A stretch of DNA of 64,000 nucleotides from Pontibacter kalidii (GCF_026278245.1 NZ_CP111079.1:4522501-4586500), one strand, 5' to 3'. Shown: positions 7,601 to 16,725, counted from the stretch's first letter. Numbers and translations are program-made. Notes: generated from the sequence alone by a model not told the origin.

Positions 7601-10357
7601 ATGGATAAATATACATACATCGCCAATGCGCATGGCGATTACATCGATGGGCTGTACAAAGCCTATCAGCAAGACCCGGAATCGGTAGACGCTGGGTGGC
7701 GTAAATTCTTCGAAGGATTCGAGTTTGCCACAACCTACGGCGAAAATGGCCACGAGGCCGCCGAAGGCGCAGTAGCTGCTCCTGCCAAAGGTGCCGTTGT
7801 GGCCGGCGAGTCTGAGAAAGAGGTTGCCGTGCGCAACCTGATTCATGCCTATCGCACACGCGGCCACCTGCGCTCCAAAACCAACCCGGTGCGTGAGCGC
7901 AAAGACCGTAAGGCAAGGCTGGACCTTTCTGATTTTGGTTTAACAGACGCTGACCTCGACACGGTGTTTATGGTGGGGGAGATCATCGGTATCGGCCCGG
8001 CTACGCTGCGCGACATCGAGGCGGCCCTGAAAAAGATCTACGCCGGACCCATCGGCTTTGAGTACATGTACATCCGCGACCCGGAGGTGCTGGAGTGGTT
8101 TAAGCAGAAAGTAGAGAAGGACTCCCTGAGCTTTAACCCGGCCATCGAGTATAAAAAGCGCATCCTTTCCAAGCTGAACGAGGCGGTGGTGTTTGAGAAC
8201 TTCCTGCACACGAAGTTTCTGGGCCAGAAGCGTTTCTCGCTAGAAGGAGGCGAGACAACCATCCCTGCCCTGGATGCCGCTATCGACAAGGCTTCTGAGC
8301 TCGGTGTGGAGGAAGTGGTGATAGGCATGGCGCACCGTGGCCGCCTGAACGTGCTGGCCAACATCATGGGCAAAACCTATGAGCAGATCTTCTCTGAGTT
8401 CGAAGGCACAGCCGTTCCGGACCTGACCATGGGTGACGGTGACGTGAAATACCACATGGGCTTCTCCTCCGAGGTGGTAACGCCATCAGGCAAAAAAGTT
8501 AACCTGAAACTGGCTCCGAACCCATCGCACCTGGAGGCGGTGAACCCGGTAGTGGAAGGCTTTGTGCGTGCCAAGATAGACTGCATGTATAGCAAGGACC
8601 CGGACAAGGTATTGCCTATATTGATACACGGGGATGCGGCCTTAGCTGGCCAGGGCATTGTGTACGAGGTGACACAAATGGCTAACCTGGAGGGCTACAA
8701 CACCGGCGGCACCATCCACTTCGTGATCAACAACCAGGTTGGTTTCACCACTGACTTTGAAGATGCCCGCTCCTCCATCTACTCTACGGATGTTGCCAAG
8801 ATCATCGATGCGCCGGTACTGCACGTAAACGGCGATGACCCGGAAGCCGTGGTATTTGCCATGCGTATGGCCATGGAATACCGCCAGAAGGTGAACAATG
8901 ATATCTTTATTGACATGGTGTGCTACCGCCGCCATGGCCACAACGAGTCGGACGAGCCGAAGTTTACGCAGCCACAGCTGTACAACCTCATCTCGAAGCA
9001 CCCGAACCCGCGCGAGGTATACAACAAAACGCTTATCAGCCGTGGCGAGGTGGATGCGGACCTGGCGAAAAGTATGGACAAGGAGTTCCGCAGCCTGTTG
9101 CAGGACCGCTTGGACATGGTGAAGCAAAAGCCGCTGCCCTACAACTACCAGGTGCTGGAGAAGGAGTGGCAGGAGCTGCGCCGTTCCAAGCCGGAGGATT
9201 TCGAGAAGTCGCCGGAGACGGGCGTATCCGCGGAAGTGGTGGAGGCCGTCGGCAAAGCGCTTACTACCTTGCCGCAAGGCTTTAAACCCCTGAAGCAGAT
9301 CGAGAAGCTGATCAAAGAGCGCAAGGAGATGTTCTTTGAGACTAGGCAACTCAACTGGGCGGCCGGTGAGTTGCTGGCCTATGGCTCTGTGCTGATGGAC
9401 AACAGGGTGGTTCGTTTCTCTGGCCAGGATGTGCAGCGAGGCACGTTCTCGCACCGCCACGCCGTGTTGCACGACGCCGTTTCGAGCGCACCGTACAACA
9501 GCCTGAACCATATCGTGGAGAAGCAAGGCTCTTTCGAGATCTATAACTCTCTGCTGTCGGAGTATGGCGTGCTTGGCTTTGAGTTCGGCTACGCCATGGC
9601 TAACCCGAACGCGCTCGTGATCTGGGAGGCCCAGTTCGGCGACTTCGCCAACGGCGCCCAGGTCATGATCGACCAGTTCATCTCTTCCACGGAGTCTAAG
9701 TGGCAGCGTATGAACGGGCTGGTGATGCTGTTGCCGCACGGTTACGAAGGCCAGGGGCCAGAGCACTCCAACGCACGCCCGGAGCGTTTCCTGCAATTGG
9801 CTGCCGAGAACAATATCTTCGTCACCTTTATCACCACACCAGCCAACCTGTTCCACTTTATGCGTCGCCAGCTGGCCCTGCCGTTCCGCAAGCCGGCCGT
9901 CAACATGTCGCCTAAGTCATTGCTGCGCCACCCGGCAGTCGTTTCTCCGATAGAGGACTTCACCTCAGGTGGTTTCAGAGAAGTGATTGGGGATACGTAT
10001 GCATCGGCTAAATCGGTGAAGAAAGTGTTGCTGTGCTCTGGTAAAGTATACTTTGACTTGCTGGAAGAGCAGCAGAAGAGCAACCGCAAGGACGTAGCCA
10101 TCATCCGTATGGAGCAGCTGGCACCGTTCCCGAAAGTGCAGCTGGAGGCCGAGCTTAAGAAGTATAAAAACGCGAAAGTATACTGGGTACAGGAAGAGCC
10201 GGAGAACATGGGCGCCTGGATGTACATCCTGCGCATCATGCGTAACGGCGTAGAGGACGTAGTGGCCCGTAAAGCCAGCGCATCGCCGGCCACCGGTTAC
10301 CTGAAAGTGCACGCCAAAGAGCAGCAGGAGTTAATCGAACGCGCTTTCGCTATCTAA
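7601..10357 (+). CDS. sucA: 2-oxoglutarate dehydrogenase E1 component
   Basis: This 918-residue thiamine-diphosphate enzyme decarboxylates 2-oxoglutarate and passes the succinyl group to the lipoyl arm of E2 in the TCA cycle. The N-terminal E2-binding peptide (YTYIANAHGDYIDGLYKAYQ) is typical of OdhA/SucA. The core contains GMAHRGRLNVL and GDAALAGQG, which help form the cofactor and substrate sites, and the C-terminal transketolase-like part includes PHGYEGQGPEHSNARPERFL. ATG at 7601 is chosen because an upstream promoter -7 element overlaps the alternative TTG. The sucB and lpd genes follow in the same direction, giving the whole complex in one locus. Confidence 0.97.
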   Translation: MDKYTYIANAHGDYIDGLYKAYQQDPESVDAGWRKFFEGFEFATTYGENGHEAAEGAVAAPAKGAVVAGESEKEVAVRNLIHAYRTRGHLRSKTNPVRERKDRKARLDLSDFGLTDADLDTVFMVGEIIGIGPATLRDIEAALKKIYAGPIGFEYMYIRDPEVLEWFKQKVEKDSLSFNPAIEYKKRILSKLNEAVVFENFLHTKFLGQKRFSLEGGETTIPALDAAIDKASELGVEEVVIGMAHRGRLNVLANIMGKTYEQIFSEFEGTAVPDLTMGDGDVKYHMGFSSEVVTPSGKKVNLKLAPNPSHLEAVNPVVEGFVRAKIDCMYSKDPDKVLPILIHGDAALAGQGIVYEVTQMANLEGYNTGGTIHFVINNQVGFTTDFEDARSSIYSTDVAKIIDAPVLHVNGDDPEAVVFAMRMAMEYRQKVNNDIFIDMVCYRRHGHNESDEPKFTQPQLYNLISKHPNPREVYNKTLISRGEVDADLAKSMDKEFRSLLQDRLDMVKQKPLPYNYQVLEKEWQELRRSKPEDFEKSPETGVSAEVVEAVGKALTTLPQGFKPLKQIEKLIKERKEMFFETRQLNWAAGELLAYGSVLMDNRVVRFSGQDVQRGTFSHRHAVLHDAVSSAPYNSLNHIVEKQGSFEIYNSLLSEYGVLGFEFGYAMANPNALVIWEAQFGDFANGAQVMIDQFISSTESKWQRMNGLVMLLPHGYEGQGPEHSNARPERFLQLAAENNIFVTFITTPANLFHFMRRQLALPFRKPAVNMSPKSLLRHPAVVSPIEDFTSGGFREVIGDTYASAKSVKKVLLCSGKVYFDLLEEQQKSNRKDVAIIRMEQLAPFPKVQLEAELKKYKNAKVYWVQEEPENMGAWMYILRIMRNGVEDVVARKASASPATGYLKVHAKEQQELIERAFAI

Positions 10358-10362
10358 AAATT

Positions 10363-10435
10363 AATTAGTAATGATGAATGAGTAATGGTTTCAGGAAAGA
10401 CTTCATGATTCATTCGTCATTAATCATTACTAATT
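10363..10435. repeat. Inverted repeat in the sucA-sucB spacer
   Basis: The arms at 10363-10381 and 10417-10435 (AATTAGTAATGATGAATGA and its complement) match at 18 of 19 positions. The surrounding sequence is built from AATT, ATTCAT and TAAT words. Similar AT-rich inverted repeats occur in other operon spacers in this window (19.8, 21.3 and 49.9 kb). The hairpin may affect mRNA processing or stability between sucA and sucB. Confidence 0.75.
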
Positions 10436-10471
10436 CGTAATTCAAAATTTGTAATTCATAATTGACAAAAT

Positions 10472-12037
10472 ATGAGCTTAGAAGTTAAAGTGCCTGCCGT
10501 AGGTGAGTCGATCACTGAGGTAACCATAGCCCAGTGGCTTAAGAAAGACGGTGACCGCGTGGAGATGGATGAGGTGATTGCGGAGCTGGAATCTGACAAA
10601 GCCACATTCGAACTGCCAGCCGAAGCCGCAGGCATTTTACGCATTGTAGCGCAGGAGGGCGACACCATTGAGGTTGGTGCCGTTATCTGCCGAATCGAGC
10701 AGGACGGTGCTGCGGCATCGGCTCCATCTGCGCCAGCCGCCGAGAAAGCTGCTGCGCCAGCTGTACAGGAGTCTGCTCCTGCTGCTGCCGGTGGTGCCGG
10801 CGAGGCCGTAGAAATGAAAGTGCCCACCGTAGGCGAGTCGATCACAGAAGTAACCATTGCCAGCTGGCTGAAGAAAGATGGTGACCAGGTAGAGATGGAC
10901 GAAGTAATTGCAGAACTGGAGTCTGACAAAGCTACGTTTGAGCTGCCAGCCGAGGCGGCAGGTACGCTGGAGATCGTAGCACAGCAAGGTGACACCGTAG
11001 AGATAGGTGGGCTGCTCTGCAGAATCGTGCCAGGCGCCGGAGCCGTTAAGGCAAACGCGCAGGCGGCAGCCAAGCAGGAAGAGGCTACGCAGCAGGTTGC
11101 CGCGAAGGCCGCTACTGCCTCCGGCGCACAAACCTATGCTTCTGGCACGCCGTCTCCCGCTGCCGGCAAAATTCTGGCTGAGAAAGGTATAAACGCGGCT
11201 GACGTGCAAGGCTCTGGCCGTGATGGCCGCATCACAAAGGAAGATGCGCAGAACGCACAGAAGGCTGCCGCTAAGCCAGCCGCTGCCGCTGCTCCTAAGC
11301 AGGAGGCTGCCGCTGAGGCACCAGCAGCTGCCGGCGACAGAAACCAGCGCCGCGAGAAAATGAGCTCGCTGCGCAAAACAGTGGCCCGCCGCCTGGTAAC
11401 GGTGAAGAACGAAACGGCTATGCTGACTACCTTCAATGAGGTGGACATGAAGCCGATCATGGACATCCGCGCTAAGTATAAAGATAAGTTCAAGGAGAAG
11501 CACGATGTGGGCCTGGGCTTTATGTCGTTCTTCACGAAGGCCTGTACGGTAGCCCTGCAGGAGTGGCCAGCGGTAAATGCCCAGATCGATGGCAACGATA
11601 TGATCTTTAATGATTTCGTGGACGTATCGATCGCCGTTTCCTCGCCGAAAGGCCTGGTGGTGCCGGTTATCCGCAACGCGGAAAGCCTGACACTGGATGG
11701 CATCGAGAAAGAGGTTATCCGTCTGGCAAAGAAGGCGCGCGATGGCAAGCTTTCTATCGAGGAGATGACAGGCGGTACCTTTACCATCACCAACGGTGGT
11801 GTGTTCGGCTCCATGATGTCTACCCCGATCATCAACGCGCCGCAGTCGGCCATACTAGGTATGCACAACATCGTGCAGCGCCCGGTAGCCGTGAACGGAC
11901 AAGTGGAGATCCGCCCGATGATGTACCTGGCACTTTCTTACGACCACCGCATCATTGATGGCCGTGAGTCTGTAAGCTTCCTGGTACGCGTGAAGGAACT
12001 GCTCGAAGATCCGATGAGACTGCTGTTAGGCGTATAA
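10472..12037 (+). CDS. sucB: Dihydrolipoamide succinyltransferase (E2) with two lipoyl domains
   Basis: This is the 521-residue E2 core of the 2-oxoglutarate dehydrogenase complex; it moves succinyl groups to CoA. Two nearly identical lipoyl domains are present (about residues 1-76 and 114-187). Each has the motif [15 protein letters not shown], with lipoyl-lysines Lys43 and Lys153. An Ala/Pro-rich linker leads to an E3-binding domain (about 225-262, [14 protein letters not shown]) and the catalytic domain. The active-site motif [13 protein letters not shown] places His492 and Asp496 near the C-terminus. Most SucB proteins have one lipoyl domain, so the length is above the usual ~400. Assignment as E2o rests on its position after sucA and the DPMRLLLGV tail. 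Confidence 0.95.
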   Translation: MSLEVKVPAVGESITEVTIAQWLKKDGDRVEMDEVIAELESDKATFELPAEAAGILRIVAQEGDTIEVGAVICRIEQDGAAASAPSAPAAEKAAAPAVQESAPAAAGGAGEAVEMKVPTVGESITEVTIASWLKKDGDQVEMDEVIAELESDKATFELPAEAAGTLEIVAQQGDTVEIGGLLCRIVPGAGAVKANAQAAAKQEEATQQVAAKAATASGAQTYASGTPSPAAGKILAEKGINAADVQGSGRDGRITKEDAQNAQKAAAKPAAAAAPKQEAAAEAPAAAGDRNQRREKMSSLRKTVARRLVTVKNETAMLTTFNEVDMKPIMDIRAKYKDKFKEKHDVGLGFMSFFTKACTVALQEWPAVNAQIDGNDMIFNDFVDVSIAVSSPKGLVVPVIRNAESLTLDGIEKEVIRLAKKARDGKLSIEEMTGGTFTITNGGVFGSMMSTPIINAPQSAILGMHNIVQRPVAVNGQVEIRPMMYLALSYDHRIIDGRESVSFLVRVKELLEDPMRLLLGV

Positions 12038-12052
12038 TTTATGGAAATAAGG

Positions 12053-12090
12053 AAGGAGGGGTAAGCGCAAAAGTTTGCTCCTCCTTTTTA
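12053..12090 (+). terminator. Probable terminator after sucB
   Basis: AAGGAGG at 12053-12059 pairs with CCTCCTT at 12080-12086 and is followed by a T run. The loop is long (20 bases). It suggests that part of the transcript ends before lpd. Confidence 0.65.
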
Positions 12091-12093
12091 TTA

Positions 12094-12172
12094 AACCCAC
12101 CCCTAACCCCTCCGAGGAGGGGAATTGGGTACTGCAGAAAAATCCCCTCTCGGGAGGGGTAGGGGTGGGTTT
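12094..12172. repeat. Long GC-rich inverted repeat between sucB and lpd
   Basis: A 21-base arm starting AAACCCACCCCTAACCCC (12094-12114) pairs with its near-complement ending TAGGGGTGGGTTT (12152-12172). Two CCCCTC/GAGGGG hairpins are nested inside. The same CCCCTCC-GGAGGGGTAGGGGTGGGTT unit recurs at about 26.68, 30.58, 44.15 and 56.68 kb, so it is a dispersed non-coding repeat family. Confidence 0.85.
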
Positions 12173-12232
12173 TAAAATGCAGAGAAATCAACTAAAAACG
12201 AGAGCATAACTCTCCCCAAAGTATAAGACACA

Positions 12233-13636
12233 ATGAAATACGATGTAACTGTAATCGGTTCTGGTCCTGGTGGGTATGTGGCAGCGATCCGTTGCGCACA
12301 GCTGGGCCTGAAAACGGCTATTATAGAGAAGTATAACGTGCTGGGCGGCACTTGCCTGAATGTAGGTTGTATCCCTTCCAAAGCGCTTCTGGATTCATCA
12401 GAGCACTTCCACAATGCGGCGCATACCTTTACCACGCACGGCATCGAGCTGGAGAACCTGCAGGTGAACATCCAGCAAATGATCAAGCGCAAGGCAGAAG
12501 TGGTGAAGTCGAACAACGACGGTATCGCCTTCCTGATGAAGAAGAACAAGATCGATACCTACTATGGCCTGGGCTCTTTCGTGAACAAGAACACCCTTAA
12601 GGTAGCCGGTATCGATGGCAATGAACAACAGATCGAGACAGATAAAACCATTATCGCAACTGGTTCTAAGCCGGCAGCCTTGCCATTCCTGCCAATCGAT
12701 AAGAAGCGCATTATCACCTCGACAGAAGCTCTAACACTGACGGAGGTTCCTAAAAACCTGATCGTGATCGGTGGCGGTGTGATCGGTCTGGAGCTGGGGT
12801 CGGTATATGCCCGCCTGGGGTCAAAAGTGCAGGTGGTGGAGTACGTGGATGCCATCATCCCGACCATGGACCGCGCCTTGGGGAAAGAGCTGCAGCGTGT
12901 GCTCAAGAAAACGCTCGGCTTTGAGTTCTTCTTTAACCACAAAGTAACCGGCGCTACCAACGAGGGCGAGACCGTGAAAGTAACGGCTGAGAACGCGAAA
13001 GGCGAAACCGTAACGTTCGAAGGCGATTACGTGCTGGTATCGGTGGGACGTAAGCCATATACCGAAGGCTTAGGCTTAGAAAACGCGGGTGTGCAGCTAG
13101 GCGAGCGCGGTATGATTGCCGTGAACGACCACCTGGAGACAAACGTGCCGGGCATCTACGCCATTGGCGACGTGGTGCGTGGTGCGATGCTGGCGCACAA
13201 AGCCGAGGAAGAAGGCGTGCTGGTAGCAGAGCAGATCGTGGGCCAGAAGCCGCACATCAACTACAACCTGATACCTGGGGTAGTGTATACCTGGCCGGAA
13301 GTGGCAGGCGTAGGCTTCACTGAGGAGCAGCTGAAGGAGCAGGGCCGTGCTTATAAGTTGGGTTCGTTCCCGTTCAAGGCATCTGGCCGCGCCAAAGCGT
13401 CTATGGACACCGATGGTTTCGTGAAGGTACTTTCTGACAAGAATACCGATGAGATTCTGGGCGTGCACATGATCGGCCCACGTGCTGCCGACATGATCGC
13501 AGAGGCCGTGGTAGCGATGGAGTTCCGTGCGTCGGCAGAGGATGTTGCCCGCATGAGCCACGCGCACCCCACCTATACCGAGGCTCTGAAAGAGGCTTGC
13601 CTGGCAGCTACCGAGAACCGCGCGCTGCACATCTAA
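12233..13636 (+). CDS. lpdA: Dihydrolipoyl dehydrogenase (E3)
   Basis: This 467-residue FAD enzyme reoxidises the dihydrolipoyl arms of the 2-oxoacid dehydrogenase complexes, passing electrons to NAD+. The FAD-binding GSGPGGYVAA is at residues 9-18, the redox disulfide GGTCLNVGCIPSK at 38-50 (Cys41 and Cys46), and the NAD-binding GGGVIGLELGSVYARLG in the middle. The catalytic dyad His445/Glu450 is in HAHPTYTE. It follows sucA and sucB and most likely serves that complex. Spacing of 195 bases and two hairpins between sucB and lpd allow separate expression. Confidence 0.96.
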   Translation: MKYDVTVIGSGPGGYVAAIRCAQLGLKTAIIEKYNVLGGTCLNVGCIPSKALLDSSEHFHNAAHTFTTHGIELENLQVNIQQMIKRKAEVVKSNNDGIAFLMKKNKIDTYYGLGSFVNKNTLKVAGIDGNEQQIETDKTIIATGSKPAALPFLPIDKKRIITSTEALTLTEVPKNLIVIGGGVIGLELGSVYARLGSKVQVVEYVDAIIPTMDRALGKELQRVLKKTLGFEFFFNHKVTGATNEGETVKVTAENAKGETVTFEGDYVLVSVGRKPYTEGLGLENAGVQLGERGMIAVNDHLETNVPGIYAIGDVVRGAMLAHKAEEEGVLVAEQIVGQKPHINYNLIPGVVYTWPEVAGVGFTEEQLKEQGRAYKLGSFPFKASGRAKASMDTDGFVKVLSDKNTDEILGVHMIGPRAADMIAEAVVAMEFRASAEDVARMSHAHPTYTEALKEACLAATENRALHI

Positions 13637-13661
13637 GCAAAGTATAGTAAGTATAAAGTAG

Positions 13662-13696
13662 AAAAGCGCCACTCTGCAAAGGGTGGCGCTTTTTGT
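13662..13696 (+). terminator. Terminator of lpd
   Basis: AGCGCCAC at 13665-13672 pairs with GTGGCGCT at 13683-13690, followed by TTTTTGTTTT. It ends the odh gene cluster. Confidence 0.9.
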
Positions 13697-13778
13697 TTTC
13701 AGGCAGCCTCTGGCAGTATATAAGAAGCCTGCAGGTAGTCAGGCCCTCAGTTCAGGCCTTGCGTACGCTGCGGAGCCT

Positions 13779-14483
13779 CTATTCCTGTTTCCTTAAGTAA
13801 ATGTCGTTGCTGATGCTCTCCAGGCTGATCAGGGAGCCGCCACCATTCAGGCTGCCTTTCAACTCATAGCCAACTATGGGGGCATCTTCTTTGCTGTTCA
13901 TAAAATCAATGCCTAGATCAGAGTAAACCTCACCGGTGACGGTCTCCAGAGAGACCGTCGCCCCCTTTTTTTCAGACCAGCTCATATCCACAAAGCCGCT
14001 GATGGATTTGGCCTGTACGGGGCCGGTCAGCCCTCGTAGTTCTATGTCTCCATTGATGGTTTCCACAGTTAAGTCGGCATCTCGGGGTACAAAAATTTCA
14101 TAGTTAATGTTTGTGCAGGTTACAGCGTGCTTGCCATTTATCTGCATGGTGCTGCTGTTGTAATTCCCGGGGCAGTCCTCTGCCTTGCCCTGCTTCATCA
14201 GCTCTTCATCCAGATCCACCTCTACTCGCGCACTTTCGTTGTCAGACTTGAAGTTAAGCAGCAGCGCATCGTTCAGCTTGCCGTTGTTTATTTCATAGGT
14301 CACTTTGATGGAGGCTTCTTTTTTATCCCATGCCGTTATTTTGATTTCATCGCCAAACTTAAGGTGCAGGTTAACCTTTTTATTGGCGGGTACAGGTAGC
14401 ACTTTTTCTACTGTTTTGGTTTGGGCCTGTAAGCTTGTGGTAAATGCAAACCACAGTAAGCTTAAGATGAATATCTTTTTCAT
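13779..14483 (-). CDS. DUF4097-type secreted adhesin-like protein
   Basis: This 234-residue protein has an N-terminal signal peptide (about residues 1-20, ending LQAQ). The rest reads as a right-handed beta-helix of short strands, as in the DUF4097/putative adhesin family: repeating pieces such as TVETINGDIELRGL, AKSISGFVDMSW and SLETVTGEVYSDLG. In other Bacteroidota such proteins are encoded behind ECF sigma factors and are linked to envelope or metal stress. It is the last gene of a four-gene minus-strand operon, 14 bases after its paralogue. Ligand unknown. Confidence 0.82.
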   Translation of the reverse strand: MKKIFILSLLWFAFTTSLQAQTKTVEKVLPVPANKKVNLHLKFGDEIKITAWDKKEASIKVTYEINNGKLNDALLLNFKSDNESARVEVDLDEELMKQGKAEDCPGNYNSSTMQINGKHAVTCTNINYEIFVPRDADLTVETINGDIELRGLTGPVQAKSISGFVDMSWSEKKGATVSLETVTGEVYSDLGIDFMNSKEDAPIVGYELKGSLNGGGSLISLESISNDIYLRKQE

Positions 14484-14497
14484 AGTTAGTGGTTAAG

Positions 14498-15364
14498 TTA
14501 TTTGCTCTTGCGGATAAACATGTCGCCGCTGACGGTATATAAGCTCATTTCTACCCCACCGCCGTTGGTGGTACCTTCTATGGTGTCGCCGCCTGCTACT
14601 CTGGATAGGCCGCCTTTGCTGTCGCTTGCTATTTTTATATCAAAGTCAGAGTAAATTTCCCCCTGGATTGATTTAAGTTTGAAGTTTGTCTTGGTGTTGG
14701 CAGGTAAAGAAATGTCGATCGTGCCGGCCACCGAGGAGATGGCGCTTGGTTTGGTTTGGTTGAGGCTGGCGAACCTGATCTTCAGGTCGCTGCTGGTTGT
14801 ATTGGCTACAACCGGCCCCGTAATGTTGGTCAGAGTGGCGTTGCCATTGTTCAGCTTTAACTCGATCTCGCCGCTTACGTCGGACAAGGTAAAGTCGCCG
14901 CCGGTCCAGTTCGTCTCTTCATACACTACAGCCACGTTCTTCGGAACCCTTATCGTGTAATCCCCATCCTGGCGTGAGGCTTTGCTGATACGCAGCGTGT
15001 TGTTCTCTTTGGTAACCGACAGGCCGAGGCCCGTGTTGTCTTCCGCCTTGTTGTACAGGGGCTTCAATCCCTTGGCACGCACTGGAGGAGCCTCATAACC
15101 TTTGGCTTCAATAACAACCTCATCCGCATTGTGCCCCACTACCTGTACCTGGCTGTTATACATGGTAATAACAACGCGGTTGTCCTTGCTGTTGCCGAGC
15201 TTTACCCGGTGCGTCAGTGGCTTGTTTTGTGCGGCCGGTGCAGCTTCCTGAGCAGCCTCAGCCATCAGGTGGCCACTTCTGTTTTCCGGGTTGTTAATAG
15301 GCGCGCCTAAGGTTTTGGTGGCGAGCATCAGGCATACCGATGCCAGGAACATTAACTTTTTCAT
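14498..15364 (-). CDS. DUF4097-type secreted adhesin-like protein, paralogue
   Basis: This 288-residue protein has a signal peptide (residues 1-20, ending LGA) and the same beta-helix-like pattern as the next gene. The segments ISSVAGTIDISL and LKSIQGEIYSDFDI match that protein's SGFVDMSW and TGEVYSDLGI. Both end in YTVSGDMFIRK/SISNDIYLRK, so they are tandem paralogues. It follows the putative anti-sigma gene by 31 bases. It is most likely periplasmic or surface-exposed; the precise role is unknown. Confidence 0.82.
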   Translation of the reverse strand: MKKLMFLASVCLMLATKTLGAPINNPENRSGHLMAEAAQEAAPAAQNKPLTHRVKLGNSKDNRVVITMYNSQVQVVGHNADEVVIEAKGYEAPPVRAKGLKPLYNKAEDNTGLGLSVTKENNTLRISKASRQDGDYTIRVPKNVAVVYEETNWTGGDFTLSDVSGEIELKLNNGNATLTNITGPVVANTTSSDLKIRFASLNQTKPSAISSVAGTIDISLPANTKTNFKLKSIQGEIYSDFDIKIASDSKGGLSRVAGGDTIEGTTNGGGVEMSLYTVSGDMFIRKSK

Positions 15365-15395
15365 GTTCTATTTTATACTAATGTTAAAACTGATT

Positions 15396-16190
15396 TTATA
15401 ACAGGATGCCGATCCCTTCTTCGGCTTTGTTTTTCACGATTGGTAAGAGGTTCTCTTTCTGAGTTAGTATCTGAAGCTGCTCTACCGCCTTCTGCTCCTT
15501 TAGCTCCACCAGCATATCAATAAGCGTGAGCTGCATGAGCGGGTCCGTCTGTGTTGGCAGCGACCTGATCAAAGCAGTACGCACCTGTTCGTTTTCCTTA
15601 AACCTGTACAATGCCTGGCTGGCGGCGAGGCGCACATTCACATTGGGATCGCTGTTCATGGTGCTAATGAGCAGGCGAATCACCTCATCGTCTTCGGACA
15701 CTGTGCTGAGGTCCTGGCTCACCACACGGATGCGGTCGCTAGCCGAATAGCCTGCCGCCCCACCGGCTGCCAGCACGCTCTTCATCTCTTGTACTTCCTG
15801 CCGCAGGGCAACTATCTCGGAAGATTGCTGCGGAGCCGTGGAAGAGCGTTCCATAAACCGCCCCCCGGCCCAGAAGGCGGTTGCTAAAAGTATAATGCTT
15901 GCTGCCACGCGCCAGTAAGCGGCGGCTTGCGGTACAGGGAAAAACAGCTGCTTTCCCTGCTGTGGCGTCTTTTCTTCTATTTTCTCAAAGAGCCAGTCGT
16001 CTGCCAGAAACTTATCCAGCTGCGCTTCCTGCTGCTGTGCATAGTACCGGAACTGCGCAGCGTGCGGCTGCAGGTGTTGGGGCAGTTGTAGCTCCTGCTG
16101 AAAGAAACTCTGCAGTTGCTTTTCTTCCGCCACGGTAGTTTGGCCCTCGTAATACTTTTGCAGCAGCGCTTCTATGTTATCCCACTTCAT
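15396..16190 (-). CDS. Membrane protein with HEAT-like repeats, putative anti-sigma factor
   Basis: This 264-residue protein has a cytoplasmic N-terminal part (about 1-90), one membrane helix (about 91-111, VAASIILLATAFWAGG), and an external part. A coiled-coil segment comes first (IVALRQEVQEMKSVL), then HEAT-like helical repeats (MNSDPNVNVRLAASQALYRF, QTDPLMQLTLIDMLVELKE). The gene overlaps the ECF sigma gene by 14 bases and is translated right after it. That coupling, topology and N-terminus (YYEGQTTVAEEKQL, as in other Bacteroidota anti-sigma proteins) suggest it holds the sigma factor inactive. Direct evidence of sigma binding is lacking. Confidence 0.75.
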   Translation of the reverse strand: MKWDNIEALLQKYYEGQTTVAEEKQLQSFFQQELQLPQHLQPHAAQFRYYAQQQEAQLDKFLADDWLFEKIEEKTPQQGKQLFFPVPQAAAYWRVAASIILLATAFWAGGRFMERSSTAPQQSSEIVALRQEVQEMKSVLAAGGAAGYSASDRIRVVSQDLSTVSEDDEVIRLLISTMNSDPNVNVRLAASQALYRFKENEQVRTALIRSLPTQTDPLMQLTLIDMLVELKEQKAVEQLQILTQKENLLPIVKNKAEEGIGILL

Positions 16191-16689
16191 AATTCTCCAG
16201 TTTTAGAAAACCGTCGCGTACACTTTTGCGGGCCCTCGAAAGATGCACCCGAATGTTGTTGACTGTTAAACCCGTTATCTGTTCTATCTCTTCAAAAGAG
16301 CAGCCTTCCACATCACGCAGATGCAGGATGAGCTTCTGCTGCTCGGGTAGTGCGGCCAGCAGGCTCTGTACTTTGCTCATGCTGTCGGCCAGTTCAGAGT
16401 GTTGGTAAGGCGTGGCCTCTCCCGAGTGCAGCTCCAGGCCTGTTACATCTACTGTGCGCTTTCTCCAGCTTGCTTTCATCTTGTCCAGGCACAGGTTCTT
16501 GGTAATAGTCATGGCAAAGGCCTCTATGCTGGTGTAAGCGTGCAGTTTGTGTTTGCCGGACCAGAGTTTCAGGAACACATCCTGCAGTATATCTTCCGCT
16601 TCTTCTTTATCACGAAGCATAAAGACAGCCAGCCGATACAGCTTTTGCTTAGCAGGAAGCACCTTGCTTTTAAACTCTTGTAAGTCCAT
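16177..16689 (-). CDS. ECF-type RNA polymerase sigma factor
   Basis: This 170-residue sigma-70 family protein contains only regions 2 and 4. Region 2 carries RDKEEAEDILQDVFLKLW (about 26-43), which binds core polymerase and melts the -10. Region 4 has ALPEQQKLILHLRDVEG and the HTH SFEEIEQITGLTVNNIRVHL, which reads the -35. It overlaps a membrane protein gene likely to encode its anti-sigma factor, followed by two adhesin-like genes. A promoter-like element lies only 10 bases upstream of the ATG, so the mRNA would be nearly leaderless. The inducing signal is not evident. Confidence 0.93.
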   Translation of the reverse strand: MDLQEFKSKVLPAKQKLYRLAVFMLRDKEEAEDILQDVFLKLWSGKHKLHAYTSIEAFAMTITKNLCLDKMKASWRKRTVDVTGLELHSGEATPYQHSELADSMSKVQSLLAALPEQQKLILHLRDVEGCSFEEIEQITGLTVNNIRVHLSRARKSVRDGFLKLENYEVG

Positions 16690-16698
16690 TCAATAACA

Positions 16699-16725
16699 GA
16701 GACGACCGGGGGTGGAAAACATTAC
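16699..16725 (-). promoter_or_regulatory. Possible ECF-type autoregulatory promoter
   Basis: On the minus strand GTAATG (16725-16720), 15 bases, then CGTCTC (16704-16699) resembles ECF promoters. The spacing equals that of the GCAACC/GCATCT elements at 16952 and 18823. It would start transcription a few bases before the sigma ATG at 16689. Confidence 0.5.

Noticed and set aside
8642..9856. 404-codon minus-strand frame within sucA
   Set aside because: It is an antisense shadow of a well-conserved GC-rich gene and its translation shows no domain or normal composition.
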